Assembly: GCA_002356515.1 (NCBI GenBank)
Contig: AP017605.1
Span: 5,069,020 to 5,133,019, forward strand
Direction: 5' to 3'
DNA: 64,000 bases
From: Mesorhizobium loti
Lineage (GTDB): Bacteria; Pseudomonadota; Alphaproteobacteria; Rhizobiales; Rhizobiaceae
The notes below the pieces were generated by a model that saw only the letters and a list, made by a program, of their open reading frames with translations, made no database searches and was not told the DNA's origin. This document shows positions 1 through 8,901 of the stretch, piece after piece. Position 1 is the first letter of the stretch. The number at the start of each line of letters is the position of its first letter. The position numbers were made by a program, and so were the translations under genes.

Positions 1-52
1 GACCGAGGCCGAAGTGCCGGTCGAGCCGCCGGCGGATGACGACGAGACCTGA
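1..52 (+). CDS. dnaX: DNA polymerase III subunit gamma/tau, C-terminal end (partial)
   Basis: Only the last 16 codons and a TGA (50-52) lie in the window. They encode an acidic, proline-rich tail ([16 protein letters not shown]). No domain is visible, so the call rests on position: in Rhizobiales dnaX stands directly before ybaB and recR, and 23 bases separate this stop from the ybaB start. The acidic tail fits the poorly conserved C-terminal end of alphaproteobacterial tau. Another upstream gene cannot be excluded from the sequence alone. Confidence 0.6.
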   Translation, partial: TEAEVPVEPPADDDET

Positions 53-75
53 TAAACCAAGACAAGGATCGGACC

Positions 76-399
76 ATGAAAGATCTTCTCGGCCTGATGG
101 GCAAGGCGAAGGAAATGCAGGCCAAGTTCCAGGCCATGCAGGATGAGATCGCCACGGTCGAATCCGTAGGCCATGCCGGCGGTGGCCTGGTCAGCGTCAC
201 CTTGAGCGGCAAGTTCGAGATGAAGGTGCTGAAGATCGATCCGTCTCTGTTCAAGGAGGACGATGTCGAGATCCTCGAGGACCTGATTCTTGCCGCCCAC
301 AATGACGCCAAGGCCAAGGTCGAGCAGATCATGCAGGAAAAGACCAAGGCGCTGACCGCCGGCCTGCCGATCCCGCCGGGAATGAAACTGCCCTTCTGA
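76..399 (+). CDS. ybaB: YbaB/EbfC family nucleoid-associated protein
   Basis: This 107-residue protein has the typical YbaB/EbfC size and form. An N-terminal helix rich in Met, Lys and Gln ([20 protein letters not shown]) is followed by the Gly-rich strand [13 protein letters not shown], and the end is rich in Pro and Gly ([10 protein letters not shown]). The family forms small dimers that bind DNA. It is commonly encoded between dnaX and recR, as here, and is thought to work alongside replication and repair. An AAGGA-like ribosome site precedes the ATG. The TGA stop is immediately followed by an intergenic palindrome. Confidence 0.93.
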   Translation: MKDLLGLMGKAKEMQAKFQAMQDEIATVESVGHAGGGLVSVTLSGKFEMKVLKIDPSLFKEDDVEILEDLILAAHNDAKAKVEQIMQEKTKALTAGLPIPPGMKLPF

Positions 400-447
400 T
401 GCATGTCGCCCGGAACCGTGCAGCGGTTTTGGGGCAACGACATGCAT
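399..447. repeat. intergenic palindrome, type A copy 1
   Basis: A perfect 10-base inverted repeat, ATGCATGTCG at 399-408 and CGACATGCAT at 438-447, encloses a core containing CGGTTTTGGGG. A second copy with identical arms lies at 28322-28369. The first base of the element is the last base of the ybaB TGA stop. The right arm runs into the ATG at 446, so that ATG is probably repeat-derived rather than a real gene start. The element resembles the short rhizobial intergenic mosaic palindromes; assignment to a named family is not verified. Confidence 0.8.
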
Positions 448-475
448 GAAAGTTGAACCCAGCGGCGATGCGCCC

Positions 476-883
476 ATGACCGAAGAGCCGTCCGAAAGAC
501 TGATCGAGCAGCGTATCCGCAACAGGATCTACGAGATTCTGGAAATCCTCGCCGATAGCGATGCCGGCGTCGATATTGTCGGCATCAAGAGCTATTTCCA
601 CCTGTTCGAGGATTACGTGCACCGCCCGTCGATCGAGGCCGGCACATCGGCGCTTTCGAAGGAGGAGCGCGCGGTCGTGCTGGAAATCGCCGAATTCCTC
701 GAGGCTGCCTCCGAAACAAATCCTGATTTCACCAGGGCCGAATTCATCGACAGCGACTGGCCGGGAAGGATCGCGCCGGCAGCCAGGAACGCGCGGGCAC
801 TGTTCCTTAGGCGCGGCCTGTTTTCGGAGAAGGTCGAGGAGCTTGAGCCTGGTCAGCCGGCCGTGATTGCGGCCGGGCGGTAG
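476..883 (+). CDS. hypothetical protein, possible downstream partner of ybaB
   Basis: This 135-residue soluble protein begins MTEEPSERLIEQRIRNRIYE if the ATG at 476 is used. An in-frame ATG at 446 would add ten residues but lies within the right arm of the intergenic palindrome, so 476 is preferred. The protein is acidic and predicted largely helical (EILEILADSDAGVDIVG, EERAVVLEIAEFLEAASE). I see no signal peptide, membrane segment or catalytic motif and do not recognise the family. It lies between ybaB and a cell-wall hydrolase on the same strand. Even codon use and GC-rich third positions support a real gene. Confidence 0.6.
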   Translation: MTEEPSERLIEQRIRNRIYEILEILADSDAGVDIVGIKSYFHLFEDYVHRPSIEAGTSALSKEERAVVLEIAEFLEAASETNPDFTRAEFIDSDWPGRIAPAARNARALFLRRGLFSEKVEELEPGQPAVIAAGR

Positions 884-926
884 CGATTCCCGGAAAAACC
901 TGACGCGGTTTTCGGTCAGCAATTGC
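883..926. repeat. degenerate intergenic palindrome, possibly type C
   Basis: Directly on the TAG stop (881-883) of the preceding gene lies GCGATTCC, then a GGAAAAACC/GCGGTTTT core, ending in GCAATTGC at 919-926. The core matches the type C elements elsewhere in this window, but the outer arms no longer pair well. It is best read as a decayed copy. Nothing else was recognised between 884 and the gene start at 1112 except the ribosome site GAGAGGG. Confidence 0.3.
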
Positions 927-1111
927 GGCGAAACCAAGAGAGAGCGGTCATCGCTTTTGTGAAATGACGGCTCGATCTATCTGGAAAGCCTCGAAATTGT
1001 GCCTTTTCGGCAACAGTACGTTGTTAATAACGTTTTAGCCATCATTTTGCCTGAAAGTGTCTCATTCTTGCCGCAGCCTGGGGGCGGGCATCGAAGTGAG
1101 AGGGTAACCTG

Positions 1112-2167
1112 TTGATTGTTACGCGATGGAAGGCGCCGCTGTTGCTCGGCGTCATCACGTCTCCCCTGTTCCTGGCCGCCTGCAGCCAGACCACCTCGCA
1201 TGGCATGTCCGTTGCAAGCCTGACCGATGCCATCACGCCGAGTTTCCTGAGCCGGCCCTTCAGCCACACGCCGAAGGACAGGGAATGCCTGGAAAGGGCG
1301 ATGTTCTTCGAATCCAACCGGTCGAGCCGCGACGGCATGATCGCCGTCGGCACGGTGGTGATGAACCGCTTGCGCTCCGGCAACCACGGCAGCACCATCT
1401 GTGACGTGGTGGGTGAACCCGGGCAGTTCGCGCCGGGCGTCATGACCAGGCCGATGAATTCGCGCGCAATGCCCGATGTCGAGGAAGCCGCCGACGCCGT
1501 GCTCAAGGGCGAGCGCAAGGCCAAGCTGAAGAACACCATGTATTTCCACACCGCCGGCCTGCATTTCCCCTACAAGAACATGCACTACACCATGGTCGCC
1601 GGCGGCAACGCCTTCTACGAAAAGCGCGGCCGCAACTGGCAGCCGTTGCCCGATGAGCCAATGGTTGCCTCGGTGGCGCCGCAAGTGGTGAAGCCCGCCG
1701 CGCCGGTGACGATGGTCGCCTCGGCCGAGCCGGTGAGCACGGCCAAAACGTCCCGCACCGCTCCGGCGCAACAGGTCTTTATGACCGCCTCGGTGGAGCC
1801 GACGCGTCCGGCCAAAGCCGCTGTTCGCACCGCTCCGTCGCAGCAGGTCTTTATGACTGCTGCTGCGGAACCGACACGTCAGCCCAAGACCAAGACCGCT
1901 CCGGTCCAAGAGACTTATGTGACCGCGGCTGCGGCGCCGACGGCAAAGTCGGCACGCGTGACCGTGAAGCAGACGGTGGTCGCCATGCAGGAACCGATGG
2001 AAGAACCGGATGCCGCCCGTTTTGGCGGAACCTTGAACACGAAGGTCATCAGTTCGGTTCAGGGGGAGCCGCAAGAGGCGGCGATGGGCTTCCAGTCGAC
2101 GCCTGAGAACACCGACGCCATTGGCGCGATGATCGTCAGCCAGGGGCGGCCGCTCGAAGCCAACTGA
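1112..2167 (+). CDS. cell wall hydrolase, SleB (Hydrolase_2) type lipoprotein
   Basis: This 351-residue protein is predicted to act on peptidoglycan in the periplasm. The start is TTG at 1112, placed by a GAGAGGG ribosome site just upstream; no ATG in frame precedes the signal peptide. The signal ends in the lipobox LAAC with the lipidated Cys at residue 24. Residues about 65-175 form the SleB hydrolase domain, including ECLERAMFFESNRSS, the QFAPGVM segment and the C-terminal AFYEKRGRNWQPL. Residues about 216-284 hold three diverged Ala/Pro/Thr-rich repeats of 22-24 residues beginning TAPxQ, probably a flexible linker. Spore germination itself is not relevant to this organism. Confidence 0.85.
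   Translation: MIVTRWKAPLLLGVITSPLFLAACSQTTSHGMSVASLTDAITPSFLSRPFSHTPKDRECLERAMFFESNRSSRDGMIAVGTVVMNRLRSGNHGSTICDVVGEPGQFAPGVMTRPMNSRAMPDVEEAADAVLKGERKAKLKNTMYFHTAGLHFPYKNMHYTMVAGGNAFYEKRGRNWQPLPDEPMVASVAPQVVKPAAPVTMVASAEPVSTAKTSRTAPAQQVFMTASVEPTRPAKAAVRTAPSQQVFMTAAAEPTRQPKTKTAPVQETYVTAAAAPTAKSARVTVKQTVVAMQEPMEEPDAARFGGTLNTKVISSVQGEPQEAAMGFQSTPENTDAIGAMIVSQGRPLEAN
1757..1964 (+). repeat. three in-gene imperfect tandem repeats
   Basis: Within the hydrolase gene, units starting near 1757, 1829 and 1895 (spacings 72 and 66 bases) encode TAPAQQVFMTASVEPTR, TAPSQQVFMTAAAEPTR and TAPVQETYVTAAAAPT. Length and residues differ slightly, so this is an in-frame coding repeat. It lies C-terminal to the catalytic domain. 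Confidence 0.75.
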
Positions 2168-2257
2168 CCCGTATCGCCAAGCTTCGCATGGCAGCATGAT
2201 GGATCGTGCTGGACGGGAACTGTTCCAAAGCGCTCTGAAAAATCCTAGATCAGGGCG

Positions 2258-2863
2258 ATGTCCAAGCGAATCGCCGGTCCCGAGATCGAACGCCTGATCC
2301 AGCTGCTCGCCAAAGTGCCGGGGCTTGGCCCCCGTTCGGCCAGGCGCGCCGCCCTTCATCTGATCAAGAAGAAGGAACAGCTGCTGTCGCCGCTCGCCGC
2401 CGCCATGGGCGAGGCCGCCGACAAGGTGCGTATCTGCACGACCTGCGGCAATGTCGATACATCCGACCCCTGCATGATCTGCACCGACCCGCGCCGCGAC
2501 GCTACCACCCTTATCGTCGTCGAGGACGTTTCCGATCTCTGGGCGCTGGAGCGGGCGGCGGCGATGAACGTACGCTATCATGTGCTCGGCGGCACGCTGT
2601 CGCCGCTCGACGGCATCGGCCCCGACCAGCTCAACATCCGCTCGCTGGTCGACCGCGTTGCCGGCGGCGAGGTCAAGGAGATCATCATCGCCGTCAACGC
2701 CACGGTCGAGGGCCAGACCACCGCGCACTACCTCACCGACCAGCTGTCCGGTTTCGACATCAAGGTGACAAGGCTGGCGCACGGCGTGCCGGTCGGCGGT
2801 GAGCTCGATTATCTTGACGAGGGCACGCTCGCCGCCGCGCTACGCTCGCGGACGGCGTTTTGA
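2258..2863 (+). CDS. recR: recombination mediator protein RecR
   Basis: This 201-residue protein has the family's usual length. RecR acts with RecF and RecO to load RecA on gapped DNA. An N-terminal helix-hairpin-helix ([20 protein letters not shown]) is followed by a four-Cys zinc site (C60, C63, C72, C75 in [16 protein letters not shown]) and a Toprim domain ([17 protein letters not shown]). The C-terminal end contains the conserved [16 protein letters not shown]. It completes the dnaX-ybaB-recR neighbourhood. Its partner recF is at 57386-58525 in this window. Confidence 0.97.
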   Translation: MSKRIAGPEIERLIQLLAKVPGLGPRSARRAALHLIKKKEQLLSPLAAAMGEAADKVRICTTCGNVDTSDPCMICTDPRRDATTLIVVEDVSDLWALERAAAMNVRYHVLGGTLSPLDGIGPDQLNIRSLVDRVAGGEVKEIIIAVNATVEGQTTAHYLTDQLSGFDIKVTRLAHGVPVGGELDYLDEGTLAAALRSRTAF

Positions 2864-2889
2864 CAAGATTGGCGGAGAGGGTGCGAATC

Positions 2890-4143
2890 ATGGGTGTTGC
2901 GCGTCCTCTCAGGTTGGCTCTGCTTTCCTTTCTTGCAGTCATTCTCGCCGTCATCCTCATCGCCCCCGCCTCCGCCGCCAAGATCGACGACCAGTTCCGC
3001 ACCTGGCTGCAGAACGACCTCTGGCCGGAGGCCAAGGCCAAAGGCATCTCCAAACAGACTTTCGATGCCGCCTTCGACGGCATAAAACCCAATTTGAAGC
3101 TGCCCGACCTTGTCCTGCCCGGCGAGAAGCCGAAGACGCCGCAGAAGCAGCATCAGGCCGAGTTCGGCTCGCCCGGCGCCTATTTCGCCGAGAAGACGGT
3201 TCGTGCGGTGACATCGGGCGGACGCGCGCGCGAAGCCACCAACGCCACGACGCTGGCCGCGATCGAAAAACGCTACGGCGTGCCTGGCGAAATCCTTCTG
3301 GCGATCTGGGGCCGGGAGACCGGTTTCGGCGCGGCGAAGATGCCTTACGATGCCTTCGAGGTTCTCGGCACCAAGGCGTTCATGTCGACCAAGAAGGATT
3401 TCTTCCGCACCGAGTTGCTTGCCGCGCTAGAAATCGTCCAACGCGGACTGGCGCCGGTCGGCGCGATGAAATCGTCCTGGGCCGGTGCGCTGGGCCAGCC
3501 GCAATTCATGCCGACCTCTTTCCTCAAGCATGCCGTGGATTTCGACGGCGATGGCCGTGTCGACATCTGGAACTCGACGCCCGACGTGCTCGCCTCGATC
3601 GCCAACTATCTCGTCCATTATGGCTGGGTGAGGGGACGCGGCTGGGGGTTCGAGGTGACCGTTCCCGAGAGCGTTTCCTGCTCGCTGGAAGGCCCCGATC
3701 AAGGCAAGAAGATATCTGAATGGGCGGCAATGGGCATCAAGCGCGTTGGCGGAAAGCCGTTTCCGGCGAGTGAGCTGAATGCGGAGGGCTTCCTACTGAT
3801 GCCGGCCGGCCGCAGTGGTCCAGCTTTCATCGCCACGCCCAATTTCTACGTGCTGAAGGAATACAACACCAGCGACCTCTACGCGCTGTTCATCGGCCAT
3901 GGTGCGGACCGCATTGCGCATGGCGACCAGACTTTTTCCGGCAACTGGGGACCGGTCGGCGATCTCCACCGTTCCGACATTGCCGGCTTGCAACGGACGC
4001 TGGAAGCCAAGGGCTATGATGTCGGCAGCGCCGACGGCCTGCCCGGCTTCAAGACCCGCCGCTCGATCGGCAAATGGCAGGTCAAGAACGGCCAGGCCGC
4101 GACCTGCTTTCCCGACGCCGGCCTGGTCGCCGCGCTGAAATAG
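2890..4143 (+). CDS. lytic murein transglycosylase (MltB/SLT_2 type) with peptidoglycan-binding domain
   Basis: This 417-residue exported enzyme is predicted to cleave the MurNAc-GlcNAc bond of peptidoglycan to a 1,6-anhydro product. The ATG at 2890 is chosen because GGAGAGGG lies just upstream; an in-frame TTG at 2860, overlapping the recR stop, is less likely. A signal peptide ends at APASA. The SLT_2 domain follows, with the catalytic-Glu context WGRETGFG and the signatures GALGQPQFMPTSF and DFDGDGRVDIW. The last 60 residues (DIAGLQRTLEAKGYDVGSAD) are a PG_binding_1 domain. There is no lipobox, so the protein is probably periplasmic and soluble. Confidence 0.92.
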   Translation: MGVARPLRLALLSFLAVILAVILIAPASAAKIDDQFRTWLQNDLWPEAKAKGISKQTFDAAFDGIKPNLKLPDLVLPGEKPKTPQKQHQAEFGSPGAYFAEKTVRAVTSGGRAREATNATTLAAIEKRYGVPGEILLAIWGRETGFGAAKMPYDAFEVLGTKAFMSTKKDFFRTELLAALEIVQRGLAPVGAMKSSWAGALGQPQFMPTSFLKHAVDFDGDGRVDIWNSTPDVLASIANYLVHYGWVRGRGWGFEVTVPESVSCSLEGPDQGKKISEWAAMGIKRVGGKPFPASELNAEGFLLMPAGRSGPAFIATPNFYVLKEYNTSDLYALFIGHGADRIAHGDQTFSGNWGPVGDLHRSDIAGLQRTLEAKGYDVGSADGLPGFKTRRSIGKWQVKNGQAATCFPDAGLVAALK

Positions 4144-4404
4144 CGCCGAAATTAGTAGATTTTTCCTTTTCCACGGCCTCGATTGGCCGGCCTGTTCGTC
4201 GACGTGCTGCCCGCCATTCTGGTCCAATGGGCCGTCGTATAAATGCTCGTTGCCGGCCACGAGGCCGCCGGATATGGTGTTGACCAACTGGACAAAAACC
4301 GCAACGGTAAGGGGTCGGAGGGCCGTCCTTAGGCCCCGAAAAGAGTTCTACAATCCTGAGCCGGGAACTCAGGTCAACAAACAACAAAACAGGGAACAAT
4401 CACC

Positions 4405-6048
4405 ATGATGATGGAAAAGTTTGCTCTACGCTCGCGCATCCTGCTTGCGGGTGCCGCCATGTCCGCGCTGCTTCTGGCCGGAGCGCCGGCGGGTGCGGTC
4501 ACGCCCGCCGACACGCTGGTCGAAGGCTTCGCGATCGACGACATCATCTCCATGGATCCGGGCGAGGCGTTCGAGCTGTCGACCGCCGAAGTCACCGGCA
4601 ACACCTATGATCTGCTTGTCCGCCTCGACCTCAGCGATACCTCCAAGGTCAAGCCGGATCTCGCCGCGAGCTGGACCGTTTCTGATGACGGCCTGACCTA
4701 TACATTCAAGCTCAAGCCGGGCCTCAAATTCGCCTCGGGCAACCCGATCACCGCCGCCGATGTCGCCTATTCGTTCGAGCGCGCCGTCAAGCTGGACAAG
4801 AGCCCGGCCTTCATCATCGGTCAGTTCGGCATCAGCGGCGACAACGTCACCGAAAAGGCCAAGGCCGTCGACGACGCCACCTTCCAGTTTACCGTCGACA
4901 AGGCCTATGCGCCGAGCTTCGTGCTGAACTGCCTCTCGGCAACGGTCGCCTCGGTGGTCGACGCCAAACTGGTCAAGGAACACGTCGCGGCGGTGACGCC
5001 CAGCGCCGACTACAAATGGGACAATGATTTCGGTAACGCCTGGCTGAAGACCGGCTATGCCGGTTCCGGCGCCTACAAGCTGCGCGAATGGCGTGCCAAC
5101 GAGGCCGTGGTCATGGAGCGCAACGACAATTACTACGGCGAGAAGGCCAAGCTCGCCCGCGTCATCTACCGCAACATGAAGGAAAGCTCGGCGCAGCGCC
5201 TGGCGCTCGAAGCCGGCGACATCGACGTTGCCCGCAACCTCGAGCCGAACGATCTCGACGCCATTGCCAAGAACGCGGATCTTACCACCACCAGCGCGCC
5301 GAAGGGCACGGTCTATTACATCAGCCTCAACCAGAAGAATCCGAACCTGGCCAAGCCCGAGGTACGCCAGGCCTTCAAATACCTGGTCGACTACGATGCG
5401 CTGAGCACGACCATCCTCAAGGGCATCGGCGAGATCCACCAGTCCTTCCTGCCCAAGGGCGACCTCGGCGCCGTGGATGACAATCCGTTCAAACTGGATG
5501 TCGCCAAGGCCAAGGAATTGCTGGCCAAGGCCGGCCTGCCCGACGGCTTCAGCGTCACCATGGACGTGCGAACGGGACAGCCGACGACAGGCATGGCGGA
5601 ATCGATCCAGCAGACGCTGGGACAGGCCGGCATCAAGTTGGAGATCATTCCTGGCGACGGCAAGCAGACGCTGACCAAATACCGCGCCCGCAATCACGAC
5701 ATCTATATCGGCAATTGGGGCCAGGACTATTTCGATCCCAACTCCAATGCCCAGACCTTTGCCTCGAACCCCGACAATTCGGATGCCGGCAAGTCGCACA
5801 CGCTCGCTTGGCGCAACAGCTGGGACATTCCGGACCTGACCAAGGAAACGGAAGCGGCCCTGCTGGAGAAGGATTCTGGCAAACGTGCCGACATGTACAA
5901 GGATCTGCAGAAGAAGATCCTCGACACCAGCCCCTTCGTCATCATTCACCAGCAACTGGAAGTGGTTGGTCTGCGCAAGAACCTCAAGGGCCTCGTGCTC
6001 GGCCCGAGCTTCGACACCAATTTCGTCGGGTCGGTCTCGAAGGAGTAA
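4405..6048 (+). CDS. ABC transporter substrate-binding protein, family 5 (peptide/opine type)
   Basis: This 547-residue periplasmic binding protein begins with three consecutive Met codons; the first (4405) has an AGGGA ribosome site at proper distance. A signal peptide ends near GAPAGA, and no lipobox is present. The mature protein has the SBP_bac_5 layout: YDLLVRLDLSDTSKVKPDLA, LTYTFKLKPGLKFASGNPIT, AADVAYSFERAV, and a C-terminal region around IYIGNWGQDYFDPNSNAQTF. The family binds di/oligopeptides, opines, glutathione or sugars; the ligand here cannot be told. It is the first gene of a five-gene importer. The 261 bases upstream hold no recognised gene. Confidence 0.93.
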   Translation: MMMEKFALRSRILLAGAAMSALLLAGAPAGAVTPADTLVEGFAIDDIISMDPGEAFELSTAEVTGNTYDLLVRLDLSDTSKVKPDLAASWTVSDDGLTYTFKLKPGLKFASGNPITAADVAYSFERAVKLDKSPAFIIGQFGISGDNVTEKAKAVDDATFQFTVDKAYAPSFVLNCLSATVASVVDAKLVKEHVAAVTPSADYKWDNDFGNAWLKTGYAGSGAYKLREWRANEAVVMERNDNYYGEKAKLARVIYRNMKESSAQRLALEAGDIDVARNLEPNDLDAIAKNADLTTTSAPKGTVYYISLNQKNPNLAKPEVRQAFKYLVDYDALSTTILKGIGEIHQSFLPKGDLGAVDDNPFKLDVAKAKELLAKAGLPDGFSVTMDVRTGQPTTGMAESIQQTLGQAGIKLEIIPGDGKQTLTKYRARNHDIYIGNWGQDYFDPNSNAQTFASNPDNSDAGKSHTLAWRNSWDIPDLTKETEAALLEKDSGKRADMYKDLQKKILDTSPFVIIHQQLEVVGLRKNLKGLVLGPSFDTNFVGSVSKE

Positions 6049-6066
6049 CGCCTACGGACGCGCCGC

Positions 6067-7128
6067 ATGAGCGCGATTGAAAACGAGAGCGGGCGCGGTA
6101 GCGCCCGCGCCGTCGCCCTTGCATCGGCGATCGGCCGCTTCCTGGTCATCGCGGTCACGACCTATCTTGGTCTGCTCGCGGTCACCTTCTTCATTGGCCG
6201 GGTCATCCCGATCGATCCGGTGCTGGCCGTGCTCGGTGATCGTGCGCCTCTCAATGTCGTCGAACGCACGCGCCGCGAGATGGGGCTCGACCTGCCGCTG
6301 GTCGAGCAGTTCTACATCTATGTGAAGAATGCCCTGAGCGGCGATTTCGGCACGTCGGTGCTGACCACCAATCCGGTCATGACCGACATCCGCCGCGCGC
6401 TTCCGGCAACGACGGAACTGGCGACGCTGGGGACACTGATCGGCGCGCTGTTTGGCGTACCGCTTGGCGTGCTGGCCGCAGTCAAGCGCGGCAGCCTCAT
6501 CGACCAGGTCGTGCGTGTCATCGGCCTGATCGGCTATTCCGTGCCGATCTTCTGGCTCGGCCTGCTCGGGCTCGTGCTGTTCTACGCGAAGCTGCAATGG
6601 GTGGCCTTCCCGGCACGGCTCGACGTCGTCTACGAATACACCTTCACGCCGATCACCGGCTTCTATCTTCTCGATTCGGCGATGCAGGGTCAGTGGGATG
6701 TCTTCTACGACGCCTTCCGGCACATCATCCTGCCGGCCTCGCTGCTCGGCTATTTTTCGCTCGCCTATATTAGCCGCATGACGCGCTCGTTCATGCTCAA
6801 CGAACTGACGCAGGAATACATCGTCGCGGCGCGCGCCAAGGGTTTGTCGGAAGCCCGCATCATCTGGGGCCACGCGCTGCGCAACGCTGCCGTGCCGATG
6901 GTCACGGTGATCGCGCTTTCCTATGCCGGGCTGCTCGAAGGTTCGGTGCTGACGGAGACCGTTTTCTCCTGGCCGGGCATCGGCCTCTATATCACCAATT
7001 CGCTGCAGAACGCCGACATGAATGCCGTGCTCGGCGGCACCATCGTCATCGGCTCGGTGTTCATCGGCATCAATCTCCTGTCCGACCTGCTTTACCGTGT
7101 GCTCGATCCGAGGACGAAATCCGCATGA
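6067..7128 (+). CDS. ABC transporter permease, DppB/OppB type
   Basis: This 353-residue inner-membrane permease has the DppB/OppB features: a first helix followed by IPIDPVLAVLGDRAPLNVVE, the conserved region LGTLIGALFGVPLGVLAAVK, and the EAA-like loop YIVAARAKGLSEARIIWGHA that contacts the ATPases. The C-terminal SWPGIGLYITNSLQNADMN is also typical. It starts 18 bases after the binding-protein stop and overlaps the next permease by four bases (ATGA), so the genes are co-transcribed and probably translationally coupled. Confidence 0.94.
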   Translation: MSAIENESGRGSARAVALASAIGRFLVIAVTTYLGLLAVTFFIGRVIPIDPVLAVLGDRAPLNVVERTRREMGLDLPLVEQFYIYVKNALSGDFGTSVLTTNPVMTDIRRALPATTELATLGTLIGALFGVPLGVLAAVKRGSLIDQVVRVIGLIGYSVPIFWLGLLGLVLFYAKLQWVAFPARLDVVYEYTFTPITGFYLLDSAMQGQWDVFYDAFRHIILPASLLGYFSLAYISRMTRSFMLNELTQEYIVAARAKGLSEARIIWGHALRNAAVPMVTVIALSYAGLLEGSVLTETVFSWPGIGLYITNSLQNADMNAVLGGTIVIGSVFIGINLLSDLLYRVLDPRTKSA

Positions 7129-8045
7129 GCGCCGAGGCGATCCAGAGCCGTCGCGACTGGCTGCTCAGCGAGCGGCCGGCCTCGCGCATGCAGGCAAGGC
7201 TCGGCCGCGCCTATGTCGCGTGGCGGCGTTTTTCCGCCAATCGGCTGGCCTTTGTCGGCCTGCTGATCATCATTGCCCTGCTGGTCTTCGCAGCCCTCGC
7301 CGGCGTGCTGGCGCCTTACTCGCCGACATTCGGCGATCTCAAGAATTCGCGGCTGCTGGCGCCGAGCGCCGAACACTGGTTCGGCACCGACGACCTCGGC
7401 CGCGATATACTGTCGCGCATTCTCTACGGCTCGCGCTGGACGCTCTATGTCGTCATTCTGGTCGCCATCATCGCCGCCCCCATCGGCCTTCTGGTCGGCA
7501 CCGTCGCCGGCTATGCCGGCGGCTGGACCGACGCGATCCTGATGCGCATCACCGACATCTTCCTCGCCTTCCCCAAGCTGATCCTGGCGCTGGCGTTCGT
7601 CGCAGCGCTGGGGCCGGGCATCGAGAATGCGGTGCTGGCCATCGCCATCACCTCCTGGCCGCCTTACGCGCGAATTGCCCGGGCGGAAACGCTGACGGTA
7701 CGCAATTCCGATTATATCAAGGCCGTGCAATTGATGGGCGCCTCGCCCTTCCGCATCGTGCTGCGCCACATCATGCCGCTCTGCATCTCCTCGCTGATCG
7801 TCAGGGTGACGCTCGACATGGCCGGCATCATCCTGACCGCCGCCGGCCTCGGCTTCCTCGGCCTCGGCGCGCAGCCGCCGCTGCCGGAATGGGGCACCAT
7901 GATCGCGTCGGGCCGCCGCTTCGTCCTCGACCAGTGGTGGGTGGCCGGCGCGCCGGGCTTCGCTATCCTCATCGTCAGCCTCGGCTTCAACCTGCTTGGC
8001 GACGGCCTGCGCGACGCGCTCGATCCCCGGAGTGGTGACCAATGA
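7125..8045 (+). CDS. ABC transporter permease, DppC/OppC type
   Basis: This 306-residue permease begins within the stop of the preceding gene. An N-terminal OppC_N segment (WRRFSANRLAFVGLLIIIAL) is followed by LAPSAEHWFGTDDLGRDILSR, diagnostic for the DppC/OppC group. The ATPase-contact loop is DYIKAVQLMGASPFRIVLRH and the end LLGDGLRDALDPR is conserved. It forms the inner-membrane heterodimer with the DppB-type partner. Confidence 0.94.
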   Translation: MSAEAIQSRRDWLLSERPASRMQARLGRAYVAWRRFSANRLAFVGLLIIIALLVFAALAGVLAPYSPTFGDLKNSRLLAPSAEHWFGTDDLGRDILSRILYGSRWTLYVVILVAIIAAPIGLLVGTVAGYAGGWTDAILMRITDIFLAFPKLILALAFVAALGPGIENAVLAIAITSWPPYARIARAETLTVRNSDYIKAVQLMGASPFRIVLRHIMPLCISSLIVRVTLDMAGIILTAAGLGFLGLGAQPPLPEWGTMIASGRRFVLDQWWVAGAPGFAILIVSLGFNLLGDGLRDALDPRSGDQ

Positions 8046-8055
8046 GCGGCGACCA

Positions 8056-8901
8056 ATGAGCACGGAGACGAAGACACTTCTCGACGTCGACGATCTGCGC
8101 GTCACCTTCCCGACCCGCACCGGGCTGATCGAGGCGGTGCGCGGCGTATCCTTCTCGCTTGGCCGCGAACGCCTCGGCATCGTTGGCGAGTCCGGCTCGG
8201 GCAAGTCGCAGACCGGCCGCGCCATCATGGGCCTGACGCCGCCGCAGGCCAGGATATCGGCCAACAAATTGGCCTTCGATGGCATCGACCTGCTCGGCAT
8301 CTCGCCACGCGAACGCCGGGCGCTGCGGGGCAACCGCATCGCCATGATCTTGCAGGATCCGAAATATTCGCTCGACCCGGTGATGAGCATCGGCCGCCAG
8401 ATCGTCGAAACACTGCGCACGCATGAGAAAGTCTCCAAGGCAGAGGCGCGCGAGCGCGCGCTGGCCATGCTGGAAGCCGTGCAGATCCGCGATCCCAAGC
8501 GTGTTTACGACCTGCATCCGCACGAAGTCTCGGGCGGCATGGGCCAGCGAGCGATGATCGCCATGATGCTGATCGCCGGGCCGGAGATGATGATCGCCGA
8601 CGAGCCGACTTCGGCGCTCGACGTCACGGTGCAACTCGACGTGCTCGGCATCCTCGATAAATTGGTCAGCGATCGTGGCATGGGGCTGATTTTCATTTCG
8701 CATGATCTGCGTCTGGTCTCGTCCTTCTGCGATCGCGTCATCGTCATGTATGCCGGCAAGGTGGTCGAGCAGCTCAAGGCCTCCGAACTCGGCCAGGCCC
8801 AGCATCCCTACACGCGCGGCCTGCTCAACTGCATGCCCAGGATCGGCTTCGAACGCCACCCACTGCCGGTGCTCGACCGCAAGCCGGAGTGGGCGGCATG
8901 A
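8056..8901 (+). CDS. ABC transporter ATP-binding protein, DppD/OppD type
   Basis: This 281-residue ATPase starts at ATG 8056; a longer reading would run back through the end of the previous permease. Walker A is GESGSGKS (residues 44-51), the signature is VSGGMGQRAMIAMML, and Walker B is MMIADEPTSALD. The C-terminal oligopeptide-transporter tail (HPYTRGLLNCMPRIGFERHPL) is shorter than in many DppD proteins, which run to about 330 residues. It overlaps the next ATPase gene by four bases. Confidence 0.93.
   Translation: MSTETKTLLDVDDLRVTFPTRTGLIEAVRGVSFSLGRERLGIVGESGSGKSQTGRAIMGLTPPQARISANKLAFDGIDLLGISPRERRALRGNRIAMILQDPKYSLDPVMSIGRQIVETLRTHEKVSKAEARERALAMLEAVQIRDPKRVYDLHPHEVSGGMGQRAMIAMMLIAGPEMMIADEPTSALDVTVQLDVLGILDKLVSDRGMGLIFISHDLRLVSSFCDRVIVMYAGKVVEQLKASELGQAQHPYTRGLLNCMPRIGFERHPLPVLDRKPEWAA

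Noticed and set aside
977..2782. 601-residue open frame on the minus strand
   Set aside because: It is antisense to the SleB-type and recR genes, with a His/Arg/Gly-rich sequence typical of shadow frames in GC-rich DNA.
4426..5955. 509-residue minus-strand frame
   Set aside because: Complementary shadow of the substrate-binding protein gene; no ribosome site or domain.
8889..8898. GTG start for the DppF-type ATPase
   Set aside because: The ATGA overlap at 8898 matches the coupling seen in the rest of the operon.
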